Notes: generated by a model from the letters alone, not told the origin. Positions 46,072-55,374 are shown, numbered from the stretch's first letter. The stretch is 64,000 bases of DNA from Marivirga aurantiaca (GCF_016679925.1 NZ_JAEQBW010000005.1:248001-312000), one strand, 5' to 3'. Translations and numbers: made by a program.

Positions 46072-46638
46072 TTACATTTTTAAGGATAAGCCAAAGGTGG
46101 CCCAGCCTAAAGAACCTCTTCCTCCTTCAAAATAAAGGCCGAAGTTATTGCTGAGATAGTATCTAACACCGAAAACAGGTCCAAATTTTAAATCTACATC
46201 TCCCTCCTGATTTCCATAATCACCAGAATAAGTTTGGAATTCCATCCCCATTAACAATGCGATATATAAATCAAGCTTACTGTCATCTATGCCCATATCA
46301 AGTGCTTCATTTAGCAAACTTGAAAAGTGAAAAGAACCTCTACCTCCTATAGTAAAGATTGAGAATCCATAGTCATAGCCATAAATATTAGATCGGTAAT
46401 TCCACTTGGCAAATCCTGCGTAAGGACCCACTCCGAAATACTCATGTATCCCTACCTCATAATTAGCAGTAATAGCTGGCACTGAAAAAGACCTCGTGCC
46501 TAATGCACCATAACCATAGTAGCCCAGCCCAAATCCGGCATTAAAGATGTTATCACCTTTTTCATAGACTAAATCCTGTGCCTGTACACTAAAACTTAGT
46601 AATAGTGCTGTAGCTATTAATAATATTTGTTTCTTCAT
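46072..46638 (-). CDS. Small outer-membrane beta-barrel protein
   Basis: 188 residues: signal peptide (MKKQILLIATALLLSFSVQAQ), then beta strands with alternating aromatic residues (NAGFGLGYYGYGALG, FGVGPYAGFAKWNY, DVDLKFGPVFGVRYYLS, NFGLYFEGGRGSLGWATFGLSLKM), ending on a hydrophobic Met-type strand. OmpA-like/OprF-type 8-stranded barrel of unknown function. A perfect hairpin (46658-46690) sits in its leader region. Confidence 0.85.
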   Translation of the reverse strand: MKKQILLIATALLLSFSVQAQDLVYEKGDNIFNAGFGLGYYGYGALGTRSFSVPAITANYEVGIHEYFGVGPYAGFAKWNYRSNIYGYDYGFSIFTIGGRGSFHFSSLLNEALDMGIDDSKLDLYIALLMGMEFQTYSGDYGNQEGDVDLKFGPVFGVRYYLSNNFGLYFEGGRGSLGWATFGLSLKM

Positions 46639-46657
46639 AGTTCTGTTATTAGTAATA

Positions 46658-46690
46658 AATCTACAAAGAGCTAATGGCTCTTTGTAGATT
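46658..46690 (-). terminator. Perfect 14-bp hairpin terminator of the beta-helix lipoprotein gene
   Basis: Arms 46658-46671 and 46677-46690, 5-nt loop, 20 bp past the stop at 46710, followed on the minus strand by TTATTAC. It also lies in the leader of the 46072-46638 gene. Confidence 0.75.
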
Positions 46691-46709
46691 AGTATTAAAG
46701 TGATTATAA

Positions 46710-49106
46710 CTACAGAAATAACAGATTGTCTGATCCATTATCAGAAAAACTGTTATTAGCTTCAATTTGCGATGCAGGATCTGTACTACCTGAATTAAGC
46801 CCATTTAAAAAGCCACTGCTTCCTACAACTATTCCATTTTCACCACTATGAGATATAACACAATCATTCAATTTTAATTTTCCGGAAGCAATTGCAATGT
46901 TAGCTGTTCTCCAACCGCTATTTATGTAATCGATTTCAGTCCCACCTCCATGTGAAACTTCAACATAATTGAATTCATTTACTTCGGAATTAGATTCTAT
47001 TAAAATTCCTGCCCACTTAATACCTCCTGCTTGATTAGCACTTGTAAAAGTGATCATATTTCCTGATGCTCCGGAAGCTACTACCGTACCGCTTGAGTTT
47101 ACAGTGAGGCTCACATCTTCATTAAATCTAAATTCAGATCCTTCTTCTATTGTTACATCAGATCCTATTGTAGATGAACCAGTAAATAAATAGTAGGCAT
47201 CCCCTGCTAAATCAGCAATTGATTGATTATTAGAAGTTGTTGAACCATAAATTGTCACACCATCATCCCCATTTCCTGAAAAAGTAGAGTTCCCATCAAT
47301 TGCACCAATGTCATTGAATTCAATAACAATTGCGTAACCGTTATTATCTACAAATTCATTATTCTCAAAAACATTTAGAGATTCCGTACCACAGTAGATA
47401 CCGTCACCTTCACCATTTGATATGTTAGAATTTGTTATAGTTAACAGCCCATTATCTTGAATTCCAACATTAGCACTTCTCCATCCACTATTTTCATAAA
47501 ACATCTCTGAATTTCCTGCATAAGAGACCTCAACATGGTCTAATTTATTTGAACTATAGCCGGAATTTATATCAAGTCCGCCCCAATATAATCCTCCTGA
47601 AATATTTGACGAAGTCATTACTATTTTATTTGATGCATTACCTTCAGCAATAATATTCCCCTCTTCATTCACTCTGAAAAAAACATCTTCATCAAAAGCA
47701 AACTGAACACCTTCGCCTATATTTAAAACACTTTCTAAATCAATTTCACCCGTCACTCTATAGGACTGTTGGTTAGCAAGTGCCACTATAGACTGATCGT
47801 CAGTCATGGTAGAACCATATATTCTTACAGAACTTTTACTCCCATTTCCGGAAACATCTGAATTACCATCAATTTTACCTGCCTCATTAAAAGGAATAGA
47901 AACCGGGTAAGAATTGTTATCTTTAAAAACATTGTTTTCAAAAACTTCTAACTCTCCGGAAACATACATTCCTTCCTCTTTACTATTAGTTACAGTAGAA
48001 TTTTTAAGTGTTAATTTCCCATTATTTGCCACTGCTATATTTGCTGTTCTCCATCCGGAATTTAAATAATCGATATCACTATTTCCAGCATAAGAAATTT
48101 CTGTATAGGTTAATTCATTTTGAAGATAGCCTGATTTGAAGTTTATTCCTCCCCAATGTAATCCGGCAGCAATGTTAGAACTAGTAAACTTGATGCTATC
48201 ATTATCCGTCCCTACTGCATTTAAGAGCCCTGTTGATTCAACTTCTATAAAAGCATCCTCTACTACTTGGACATACACACCTGCCTCAACTGTTAATTCA
48301 GCATTTATATCTATGCTCTTTGTAATAATATAATCCGGAAGGCTTGGGTCGTCATATATATTTTCCCAGGTAGTATTTTCATCAACATTACTACTGATTT
48401 CAACTGGTGAAACTTCCGCCTCAATAGTAACTTCTGCAGTACTTTCATTTCCATTTCCGTCATTCACAGTTAAAGCAATAACATATTCCCCCGCTAAATC
48501 AGCTGTAAAATCCAATGTAACTGTCTCCTCATTTGACAAGGTTGGTGTGCTATTGGTTGGGGCAGAAGTAACTTCCCATAAGTAAGTTAAATCATCATCC
48601 TCAGGGTCTGTTGAATTAGCGCCAGACAATTGAAAAGTATTCCCTACATTAATTACATTATTATCATTTTCCGGAGCTATTGATTGATTATTTGAATCAG
48701 TAATGACAGCCTCAGGCGCTTCATTTTCATTGACTGTTGCTGAAATAACTACATCATCAGTATCTGTATTTCCATCCTCATCTTCAACGGTCAAGGCCGC
48801 AGTATATTCACCTGGTTCATCAGGAATAAATGTTGCTTGCTCACTTGAAGCGTTGGATATAGTAGCACTACTTCCGGCAGGGGTTTGTGTTAATTCCCAA
48901 CTGAAGCTTAATGCCTCTCCCTCTGGATCTGATGAATTGCTCCCATTTAGGGTAACCGTACTCCCAACAAAAGCATTTATGTCAGTTCCCGCATCTGCAA
49001 CAGGAGGCTCACCTACTATTACATCTTCATCATCTTTACATCCGTAAAATATTATGGCTATGACTAATAGCCAGCTAAATCTTGTTAACGTTCTTAAGTT
49101 CTTCAT
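46710..49106 (-). CDS. Lipoprotein with PKD-like and triple beta-helix repeats
   Basis: 798 residues, lipobox in IAIIFYGC. Two PKD/K319L-type domains (about 30-130 and 133-230) with SNSSDPEGEALSFSWELTQTP and ANSTDPEDDDLTYLWEVT. From about 235 a right-handed beta-helix holds three long imperfect repeats, each with NSGWRTANIAVANNGKLTL or a variant (about residues 350, 540 and 730), preceded by ADGVYVQVVEDA-like or EGVQFAFDEDVFF-type turns. The end is DNGSDNLLFL without a T9SS domain. It is a surface lipoprotein that may bind carbohydrate; function unknown. Confidence 0.88.
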   Translation of the reverse strand: MKNLRTLTRFSWLLVIAIIFYGCKDDEDVIVGEPPVADAGTDINAFVGSTVTLNGSNSSDPEGEALSFSWELTQTPAGSSATISNASSEQATFIPDEPGEYTAALTVEDEDGNTDTDDVVISATVNENEAPEAVITDSNNQSIAPENDNNVINVGNTFQLSGANSTDPEDDDLTYLWEVTSAPTNSTPTLSNEETVTLDFTADLAGEYVIALTVNDGNGNESTAEVTIEAEVSPVEISSNVDENTTWENIYDDPSLPDYIITKSIDINAELTVEAGVYVQVVEDAFIEVESTGLLNAVGTDNDSIKFTSSNIAAGLHWGGINFKSGYLQNELTYTEISYAGNSDIDYLNSGWRTANIAVANNGKLTLKNSTVTNSKEEGMYVSGELEVFENNVFKDNNSYPVSIPFNEAGKIDGNSDVSGNGSKSSVRIYGSTMTDDQSIVALANQQSYRVTGEIDLESVLNIGEGVQFAFDEDVFFRVNEEGNIIAEGNASNKIVMTSSNISGGLYWGGLDINSGYSSNKLDHVEVSYAGNSEMFYENSGWRSANVGIQDNGLLTITNSNISNGEGDGIYCGTESLNVFENNEFVDNNGYAIVIEFNDIGAIDGNSTFSGNGDDGVTIYGSTTSNNQSIADLAGDAYYLFTGSSTIGSDVTIEEGSEFRFNEDVSLTVNSSGTVVASGASGNMITFTSANQAGGIKWAGILIESNSEVNEFNYVEVSHGGGTEIDYINSGWRTANIAIASGKLKLNDCVISHSGENGIVVGSSGFLNGLNSGSTDPASQIEANNSFSDNGSDNLLFL

Positions 49107-49235
49107 AATTATTTAGGTATGTTTTTCTCTTGTATCTATATACACACCAAATTCTTTTGAAGTGGATCATATTTTCTGAAAAAAAATTAAAAAATTTCTT
49201 TCCTCAACATATTCCCTTTTCCAATGTTGGTATTC

Positions 49236-49243
49236 TATCTTTG
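49236..49243 (+). promoter_or_regulatory. Candidate -7 box close to the uvrA start
   Basis: TATCTTTG matches TAnnTTTG and ends 7 bp before the ATG at 49251, which would give a leaderless or near-leaderless mRNA. No -33 TTG at standard spacing. Confidence 0.5.
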
Positions 49244-49250
49244 TAATCTT

Positions 49251-52076
49251 ATGGAATTGGTCAAAAAACATACTACTCAAGTGGATTTCGAAACACTTGA
49301 TCCCAAAAAATATATCATCATTAAAGGTGCCCGGGTAAACAACCTGAAAAATTTAAGTGTCGCCATCCCGCGCAATCAATTAGTGGTAGTCACCGGCCTT
49401 TCCGGATCAGGCAAATCCTCACTGGCATTTGACACGCTTTTTGCAGAAGGACAACGAATGTATGTGGAAAGCCTGAGCTCTTATGCCCGCCAGTTTTTGG
49501 GCCGAATGGAAAAACCTGAGGTGGATTATATCAGAGGTGTTTCTCCGGCAATAGCCATAGAACAAAAAGTGAATACCCGAAATCCCCGATCCACAGTTGG
49601 TACCACCACTGAGATTTACGACTACATGAAACTGCTATTTGCTAGAATCGGCACCACTATTTCACCGATCAGTGGGCAGGCTGTAAGTCGTGATACAGTC
49701 AGTGGGATTTCTGACACCATCCATAAAAAGGAAGAGGGGACAAGGTTTTTGGTTCTGGCCCCGCTTCTGAAAAGTGAAGGACGAACGCTTAAAAAAGAAT
49801 TGGAATTGCTCTTAAGTAAAGGTTACACGCGGATACTTGCCGGAGATGAAATTCTATTTATAGAAGACATTCTTCCCACTGTTAAGACTTTGGAAAAGGA
49901 AAAGATATTTATCTTAATAGACAGGGCCACGGTTCAGAAAGATGATGAGGACAATCAGTTCCGGATATCGGATTCTATCCAAACCGCTTTTTTCGAAGGT
50001 CATGGGGAATGTATTATTGACTTTGTGGGAGATGAACGGATTAGCTTTAACGATAAATTTGAAAAAGACGGAATTATTTTTGAAGAACCAAGTGTCAATT
50101 TGTTCAGCTTTAACAATCCTTATGGTGCCTGCAGAACCTGTGAAGGCTTTGGTAAAGTACTGGGTATTGATGAAGATTTAGTTATACCTGATAAAAGCCT
50201 GTCTATATATGAAGGCGCCATTGCACCCTGGAAAGGCGAAACAATGAAGTTATGGGTAGAGCCTTTGCTTAAACACGGTATTGAATTTGATTTCCCCATT
50301 CACCGTCCTTTTGAGGAATTAACTCCTGAACAACAACAACTCCTTTGGACAGGGAATAAATATTTTAAGGGTCTTGATGCTTTTTTTCAGCATTTGAGTG
50401 CGAAAATGCATAAAATACAATACAGAGTAATGCTTTCACGCTATCGTGGAAGAACTGTGTGCCCGGATTGTAAAGGAACCCGCCTGCGGAAAGATGCCGG
50501 CTATGTGAAAATTGATCAGGCTTCAATTATAGAATTGGTACTAAAGCCCATTGATAATCTCATTGAGTTTTTTAAAAATATCACTCTTTCGGATTATCAG
50601 AAAAAGGTAGCCGGAAGAATTTTGACAGAAATTGAAAATAGGCTTCAATATCTGATGGAAGTGGGTTTGGGCTATCTCACCTTGAACAGACTAACAGCTT
50701 CCTTGTCAGGAGGGGAGTTTCAGCGAATTAAACTCGCTACTTCCCTGGGTAGTGCTTTGGTAGGCTCAATGTATATTTTAGATGAACCTTCTATTGGACT
50801 GCACCCGCGAGATACTAAAAGATTAGTGAATGTTTTAAAAACACTTCGTGACCTGGGCAATACAGTAATTGTAGTAGAACACGAAGAAGAAGTAATGCTG
50901 GAGGCAGATCAAATTATTGATGTAGGCCCGGATGCCGGTGTACATGGTGGAGAGCTGGTTTTTCAGGGGAAATTGGAAGCCCTCAAAAAAGCGAATAATA
51001 CTCACACAGCCCATTTCCTGAATGGCACAAATGAAGTGAAAGTGCCAACCCAGCGAAGAAGATGGAATAATAGTATCCTTATTAAAGGAGCGCGAGAGAA
51101 TAATTTAAAAATTCCTGAAGTAAAAATTCCTTTGGAAGTACTCACTGTAGTAACTGGCGTGAGTGGTTCCGGTAAATCCACGCTTATTAAAAAAGTACTT
51201 TATCCTGCCCTGGCTAAAATTATTGGGCAAGGATCAACTGAAAGCACGGGTAAGTTTGATAAGTTGGAAGGAGATTACAAAAAAATTAAATCCATTGAAT
51301 TTGTAGATCAGAACCCTATTGGAAAGTCATCCCGCTCAAATCCTGTTACTTATGTGAAAGCTTATGATGCCATCAGGCAGTTATTTGCTGACCAGGGGCT
51401 TGCCAGGCAACGTGGCTATAAACCAGCTCATTTTTCTTTCAACGTTGATGGCGGAAGATGTGAAATGTGCCAGGGTGAAGGTATTCAGAAGATAGAAATG
51501 CAGTTTATGGCTGATATTGAGCTGACTTGTGAAAGCTGTGGTGGACAAAGGTTCAAAAATGAAATATTGGATATTACCTATCAGGGTAAGCATATTGCAG
51601 AAGTGCTGGATTTAACAGTAGAAGAAAGCCTGGAATTCTTCGAAAAACAAACTGCCGTAATTAATAAATTAAAACCTCTTTTCGATGTGGGCTTGGGTTA
51701 TATCCGCCTGGGACAATCCTCAAACTCCTTAAGTGGGGGTGAAGCACAGCGTGTAAAATTGGCCAGCTATCTTGGCAAAGGAGGAAGTATGAAAAATGAG
51801 CATAATTTGTTTATTTTTGATGAACCTACTACCGGCTTACATTTCCATGATATAAAAAGATTATTGGAATCTATTAATGCCCTGATAGAACAAGGGAATT
51901 CAGTGATTATTATTGAACATAACATGGAAGTGATTAAAACTGCTGACTGGATAATTGATTTGGGCCCTGAAGGAGGAACCAATGGTGGACAAATTACTTT
52001 TGAAGGATTACCTGAAGATATGGTAAAGCTAAAGGGAAACCATACAGCTGATTATTTAAAAGGGAAGTTGGGCTAG
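49251..52076 (+). CDS. uvrA: Excinuclease ABC subunit UvrA
   Basis: The start ATG at 49251 (MELVKKHTTQVDF) is preferred over an earlier non-ATG start nine codons upstream. About 941 residues, standard for UvrA. First ATPase half: Walker A GLSGSGKSSLAFDTL, zinc-finger CPDCKGTRLR, signature LSGGEFQRIKLATSLGSAL, Walker B ILDEPSIGLHPRD. Second half: GVSGSGKSTLIKKVL, zinc-finger CEMCQGEGIQ ... CESCGGQRF, signature LSGGEAQRVKLASYL, IFDEPTTGLHFHD. Detects bulky DNA lesions with UvrB in nucleotide excision repair. No uvrB nearby. It probably starts at the -7 box just upstream. Confidence 0.97.
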   Translation: MELVKKHTTQVDFETLDPKKYIIIKGARVNNLKNLSVAIPRNQLVVVTGLSGSGKSSLAFDTLFAEGQRMYVESLSSYARQFLGRMEKPEVDYIRGVSPAIAIEQKVNTRNPRSTVGTTTEIYDYMKLLFARIGTTISPISGQAVSRDTVSGISDTIHKKEEGTRFLVLAPLLKSEGRTLKKELELLLSKGYTRILAGDEILFIEDILPTVKTLEKEKIFILIDRATVQKDDEDNQFRISDSIQTAFFEGHGECIIDFVGDERISFNDKFEKDGIIFEEPSVNLFSFNNPYGACRTCEGFGKVLGIDEDLVIPDKSLSIYEGAIAPWKGETMKLWVEPLLKHGIEFDFPIHRPFEELTPEQQQLLWTGNKYFKGLDAFFQHLSAKMHKIQYRVMLSRYRGRTVCPDCKGTRLRKDAGYVKIDQASIIELVLKPIDNLIEFFKNITLSDYQKKVAGRILTEIENRLQYLMEVGLGYLTLNRLTASLSGGEFQRIKLATSLGSALVGSMYILDEPSIGLHPRDTKRLVNVLKTLRDLGNTVIVVEHEEEVMLEADQIIDVGPDAGVHGGELVFQGKLEALKKANNTHTAHFLNGTNEVKVPTQRRRWNNSILIKGARENNLKIPEVKIPLEVLTVVTGVSGSGKSTLIKKVLYPALAKIIGQGSTESTGKFDKLEGDYKKIKSIEFVDQNPIGKSSRSNPVTYVKAYDAIRQLFADQGLARQRGYKPAHFSFNVDGGRCEMCQGEGIQKIEMQFMADIELTCESCGGQRFKNEILDITYQGKHIAEVLDLTVEESLEFFEKQTAVINKLKPLFDVGLGYIRLGQSSNSLSGGEAQRVKLASYLGKGGSMKNEHNLFIFDEPTTGLHFHDIKRLLESINALIEQGNSVIIIEHNMEVIKTADWIIDLGPEGGTNGGQITFEGLPEDMVKLKGNHTADYLKGKLG

Positions 52077-52150
52077 GACAAGAATTTGCTCCTAAGTAAC
52101 AATAAGTGGCTTTTTAAAATGTTTTATAGGTCAATTTAAATCTTAAGTTT

Positions 52151-52552
52151 ATGGGAATCAGAAAAACATTATTAATAACTGTATTATACATTTTTACTTT
52201 TGCAGCTTGCTCATCAAACGATGAGGCTACTACTTATGAAAAGGCTGAATTTTACGGAAGCTGGGAATTAAGCAGTTCCACTTCAGAGAATTTTGTAGTA
52301 TGCACTGATAATCCACTGATATTAGATATTAGTGAAAATGAAATATTTTTTAGTGGTATTGACTCAGGTACATGGTGTAATTCAGGCAGCAGCCTGCAGT
52401 CTAATTATGATTTTAACGGTTCTGTGTTTACCATTCATTCCTTTAGTGTAGATGCTCCTTACACCATTACATCCAAACACAAGGATGAATTTACATGGGA
52501 AAGAAACTTAGGGGCAAAACCAGAAGTTTATACTTATATAAAGTTAAATTAA
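52151..52552 (+). CDS. Small lipocalin-like lipoprotein
   Basis: 133 residues with a lipoprotein signal (VLYIFTFAACSSND) and a beta-rich body (YGSWELSSSTSENFVVC, LILDISENEIFFSGIDSGTW). It resembles small Bacteroidota lipocalin-like lipoproteins. Possible disulfide between C55 and C78-type residues (VVCTDN, TWCNSG). Function unknown. Ends in a nested terminator. Confidence 0.8.
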   Translation: MGIRKTLLITVLYIFTFAACSSNDEATTYEKAEFYGSWELSSSTSENFVVCTDNPLILDISENEIFFSGIDSGTWCNSGSSLQSNYDFNGSVFTIHSFSVDAPYTITSKHKDEFTWERNLGAKPEVYTYIKLN

Positions 52553-52556
52553 AAAC

Positions 52557-52627
52557 AGCCCTTCAAAATAAAAGCTTTAAAAAGCCTTTGATTTAACAAG
52601 GCTTTTTAAAGCTAAATAAAAAGGGCT
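52557..52627. terminator. Nested hairpin terminator
   Basis: Inner 14-bp arms (52573-52586 and 52600-52613) enclosed by outer AGCCCTT/AAGGGCT arms (52557-52563 and 52621-52627). It separates the convergent genes 52151 (+) and 52659 (-). Confidence 0.8.
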
Positions 52628-52658
52628 AAAATACCCTTAACGGGATTGAACATTTACA

Positions 52659-53495
52659 TTATTCGTGTTTATGTCCTGGCTCATAAATTAGTCTGATAAA
52701 AGTACTTAGTCTTTCCCTATCTCTGTTAACAGGTATACCTCCAACTATTCCCATCAATAATTTATCAGAGAGAGAAAGTCGCATCTGGGGTCTTATTACC
52801 ATTTCAAAGTTTTGACCATCAACAACTTTGTTGAACTCAACACCTATAAAATTTCGGGTATTGGGAATCATATAATGGACATTGGAGTTGATTTCATACT
52901 CAAATTCACTTTCCAGTTCATTGTTAAAAGGAACAAACCATTTCGGCCCGGTATATATTAATGTATGCCAGCCATTTCTCCAATTAGTAGCTGAAATTAA
53001 AAATGGATTGATTACATCCCCCTCAAAAATACTATTGGTAGAAATGCTGTCCAATGCTGTAAAAACAAATTCATTTATACCACCAATAGCCATTGAGGTG
53101 TTCATTTTTTCAGAGACAAGGAAGGTCCACTGAAAAGCGGTTTTGATTGACTCCACCCGGTTAGAGGGTCTTCTTCTGATATTTCCCTCCAAACCATTGG
53201 AAGTGTAAATAGAAACCGGAACCTCTATCTCCAAACCCAATCGATCCTTGGGAGCCCATTCATATTCCACCAAGGCTTCATACTTATCATAATTCAACCT
53301 ATCAAACATTCCAAGGCCAAGATTCCATTCCTTTTCGCCTTTGCGGGCACCCAGGTCGCGGATTAAATCAATAAAAAGAGGTTCCGCATGGTCTATTTTC
53401 AAAGGTTCATCATTGTTTCCGGTTTCTTCTTGTGCATAAGCTGAGAAGGAAACTAAAAAAACAATTACTGTAACGAATATATTCTTCAAATGCAT
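52659..53495 (-). CDS. Conserved exported beta-barrel-like protein
   Basis: 278 residues: signal peptide (ending SFSAYAQEE), then a conserved box HAEPLFIDLIRDLGARKGEKEWNLG and alternating beta strands (YEALVEYEWAPKDRLGLEIEVPVSIY, MVIRPQMRLSLSDKLLMGIVGG, STFIRLIYEP). The HAEPL...ARKGEKEWN box marks a family widespread in Bacteroidota with no assigned role. The C-terminal His/Glu tail (GHKHE) might bind metal. The preceding gene on this strand (53822) is separated by 327 bp rich in palindromes. Confidence 0.82.
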   Translation of the reverse strand: MHLKNIFVTVIVFLVSFSAYAQEETGNNDEPLKIDHAEPLFIDLIRDLGARKGEKEWNLGLGMFDRLNYDKYEALVEYEWAPKDRLGLEIEVPVSIYTSNGLEGNIRRRPSNRVESIKTAFQWTFLVSEKMNTSMAIGGINEFVFTALDSISTNSIFEGDVINPFLISATNWRNGWHTLIYTGPKWFVPFNNELESEFEYEINSNVHYMIPNTRNFIGVEFNKVVDGQNFEMVIRPQMRLSLSDKLLMGIVGGIPVNRDRERLSTFIRLIYEPGHKHE

Positions 53496-53522
53496 ATGTA
53501 TATAATTTGTTTTAAGTTGTCA

Positions 53523-53538
53523 CCCCGATTAGTCGGGG
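53523..53538. repeat. GC palindrome CCCCGATTAGTCGGGG
   Basis: 6-bp arms CCCCGA and TCGGGG with a TTAG loop, unusually GC-rich for this genome. Confidence 0.7.
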
Positions 53539-53544
53539 CAGGCT

Positions 53545-53584
53545 ATGGAATAACCATCCCGAGTACTCAGTATGGTTATTCCAT
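53545..53584. repeat. 13-bp perfect inverted repeat
   Basis: ATGGAATAACCAT (53545-53557) and ATGGTTATTCCAT (53572-53584) flank a 14-nt loop containing AGTACT. Confidence 0.8.
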
Positions 53585-53617
53585 GATTTTAATGTATGGG
53601 AAACTGCTACGGCCACT

Positions 53618-53642
53618 GAGGGTTCAAGAATATTGAACCCTC
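53618..53642 (+). terminator. Terminator-like hairpin without a visible upstream gene
   Basis: 10-bp arms GAGGGTTCAA and TTGAACCCTC with a 5-nt loop, followed on the plus strand by TTTTATCC. No plus-strand gene lies within 1 kb upstream, so a short transcript may end here. Confidence 0.6.
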
Positions 53643-53821
53643 TTTTATCCTTTAACCGTATAAATAATTAAAATAAAGGAGGGTTAACCCGGAAAAATCA
53701 TAAATACTTTGTTAAATTATATTTGTGTTTTTCGCAATCCAGCTCCTGTTTAATGGGCACCATAAGCCATGAAACAACTATAGAAGCGTGGACAAAACCT
53801 ATTATGAATAAACCGGGTTTA

Positions 53822-54205
53822 TTATACTTGTTTGGGTGGGGGAGTGTCTGTATTTAAAAACCCTAAAGAAGTTGCCAGGTAAAAGTTTTTACATCGATGT
53901 GAGATCAATTTATAGTTAAAACCCTGGGGTATGATAAAGGAATTATAGTAAAAATATTTATTTACAACATCGATCAAATTATCAGAACTGTCATCATTAT
54001 CATCTTCATCAAACAATTCTTCTTCGTAAATATTTTCCATCACCAATTCCAATAAATTTGAATTGGCTATAGTTTCACCCTGCTTTCGTAAAGAAGGACT
54101 TTCCATCTCTGGCACCAATATGTTGTTAAGTATAAGGATCACCAGAAATGGTGCTAAAATCTTAGCTCCTCCAATATCCCATAAAACTACTCGCAATCGT
54201 CTCAA
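53822..54205 (-). CDS. Small putative exported protein with PPP C-terminus
   Basis: 127 residues from TTG (54203-54205). A hydrophobic segment (KILAPFLVILILNNILV) acts as a signal peptide or anchor. An acidic linker (YEEELFDEDDNDDSSDN) follows, and the end is TDTPPPKQV. Small Bacteroidota exported proteins ending in PPP-type motifs often precede outer-membrane genes; the resemblance is weak. Non-ATG start and AT-rich DNA lower confidence. Function unknown. Confidence 0.5.
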   Translation of the reverse strand: MRRLRVVLWDIGGAKILAPFLVILILNNILVPEMESPSLRKQGETIANSNLLELVMENIYEEELFDEDDNDDSSDNLIDVVNKYFYYNSFIIPQGFNYKLISHRCKNFYLATSLGFLNTDTPPPKQV

Positions 54206-54426
54206 CTATTATTTGCTTTTGATACAATTAGAAAGTAAAAATAGCAAATTTCTGATAAACACAACACTTAACGAGTTCAATAAGAATAAATTAAATACCC
54301 ATAATAAAAGTGGTGAACCTGCAAGTTTTAACAGATAAAGCAAAGATTGAAAGTTTGATTTCTGATAAAATTCTAAACCCATTCCTGCTGAAAACGTGAA
54401 ACAAAGACATAACAATCACCTTATCT

Positions 54427-54582
54427 ATGAGCCTTATTCAAATAATTCTTGCTGTTTTTATTCCACCGCTGGCAGTTGCTCTTTCCAAAGGGCTTACCGG
54501 AGCCTTCTGGCTTAATCTTTTATTGACTATTCTAGGCATTATTCCCGGTATAATTCATGCATTTTATGTTTTAACAAGATGA
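54427..54582 (+). CDS. YqaE/Pmp3-family membrane peptide
   Basis: 51 residues, too short for most ORF filters: MSLIQIILAVFIPPLAVALS, then KGLTGAFWLNLLLTILGIIP, then GIIHAFYVLTR. Two membrane helices with the FIPPLAV and GIIPGIIHAFY motifs identify the UPF0057/Pmp3 family (YqaE), linked to membrane potential and salt stress. The stop TGA overlaps the next ATG by 4 bp (ATGA), making it the first gene of a three-gene operon with DUF1206 and DUF4235-like genes. Confidence 0.9.
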   Translation: MSLIQIILAVFIPPLAVALSKGLTGAFWLNLLLTILGIIPGIIHAFYVLTR

Positions 54583-55364
54583 ATAACAAAAAGGAAAAAT
54601 TTGCCCGGTTTGGTATTTCCACTAAAGGATTTGTATACTGCCTGATAGGTGCCCTCACTTTAGCCGCGGCATTCGGTATGGGCGGTAAAAAAGCGGATTC
54701 CGATGGCGTATTAAGCACGCTGGGTGATCAGCCTTTTGGTCAAATTTTATTAGGAATAACTGCTTTAGGTTTATTAGGGTTTGTCTTCTGGAGGTTCTAT
54801 CAAGCAATAGTAGACCCTGAAGATATTGGCAGTGATTTTAAAGGCATCATCACAAGAATTGGCTATTCATTATCTGCTGTTTTTTATGGATTACTTGCCT
54901 TTACTGCATTAAAAATGATTTTTAATGGAGGCAATCAAGGTTCAGGAGGAGGAAGGGAGTCGGCCATTTCTACCCTATTAAGCAAGCCTTACGGCCAAGT
55001 ATTAGTGGGAATTTTAGGTGCTATATTTTTAGGCAAAGCACTTTATCAATTTTACAGGGCTTACTCCGGTAAATTCAAAAAGAAAGTGGAAGCAGCTGAG
55101 TTGGACAATAAGGTTGAAAGATGGGTACTGAATACCGGTTATGTGGGCTATACAGCCAGGGGTATAGTAGTAGGAGTAATTTCCTATTTAACATTTCACG
55201 CAGCTTTTACCGCTGATTCGGATTCTGCAGGAGGCACAAAAGAAGCTTTTAGTTTCTTGCAAAACGAATTCGGAACCATTGTTTTAGCTATTATAGCAGC
55301 CGGACTCTTTGCTTATGGTTTCTTTATGTTCGTTAAAGCAAGGTATAGAAGTATAGGTATATAA
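54579..55364 (+). CDS. DUF1206 multi-pass membrane protein
   Basis: 261 residues with three repeats of a two-helix unit: FARFGISTKGFVYCLIGALTL, RIGYSLSAVFYGLLAFTALKM and GYVGYTARGIVVGVISYLTFH, each followed by a second helix with FGQILLGITALGLLGF-like sequence. This matches DUF1206. The protein is uncharacterised. Translation is coupled to the Pmp3 gene by an ATGA overlap, and the next gene starts 11 bp downstream. Confidence 0.9.
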   Translation: MNNKKEKFARFGISTKGFVYCLIGALTLAAAFGMGGKKADSDGVLSTLGDQPFGQILLGITALGLLGFVFWRFYQAIVDPEDIGSDFKGIITRIGYSLSAVFYGLLAFTALKMIFNGGNQGSGGGRESAISTLLSKPYGQVLVGILGAIFLGKALYQFYRAYSGKFKKKVEAAELDNKVERWVLNTGYVGYTARGIVVGVISYLTFHAAFTADSDSAGGTKEAFSFLQNEFGTIVLAIIAAGLFAYGFFMFVKARYRSIGI

Positions 55365-55374
55365 ATCAACTATC

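Larger units (their letters stand above)
53496..53821. other. Palindrome-rich noncoding region
   Basis: 326 bp without a gene. It holds three inverted repeats (listed separately at 53523, 53545 and 53618). The promoter of the minus-strand gene ending at 52659 should be near 53500. Confidence 0.65.

Noticed and set aside
54209-54415. Hydrophobic 68-codon minus frame just upstream of 53822
   Set aside because: Non-ATG start, low-complexity hydrophobic composition typical of AT-rich noncoding DNA, and overlaps a plus-strand frame of equal quality; could be real but not supportable.
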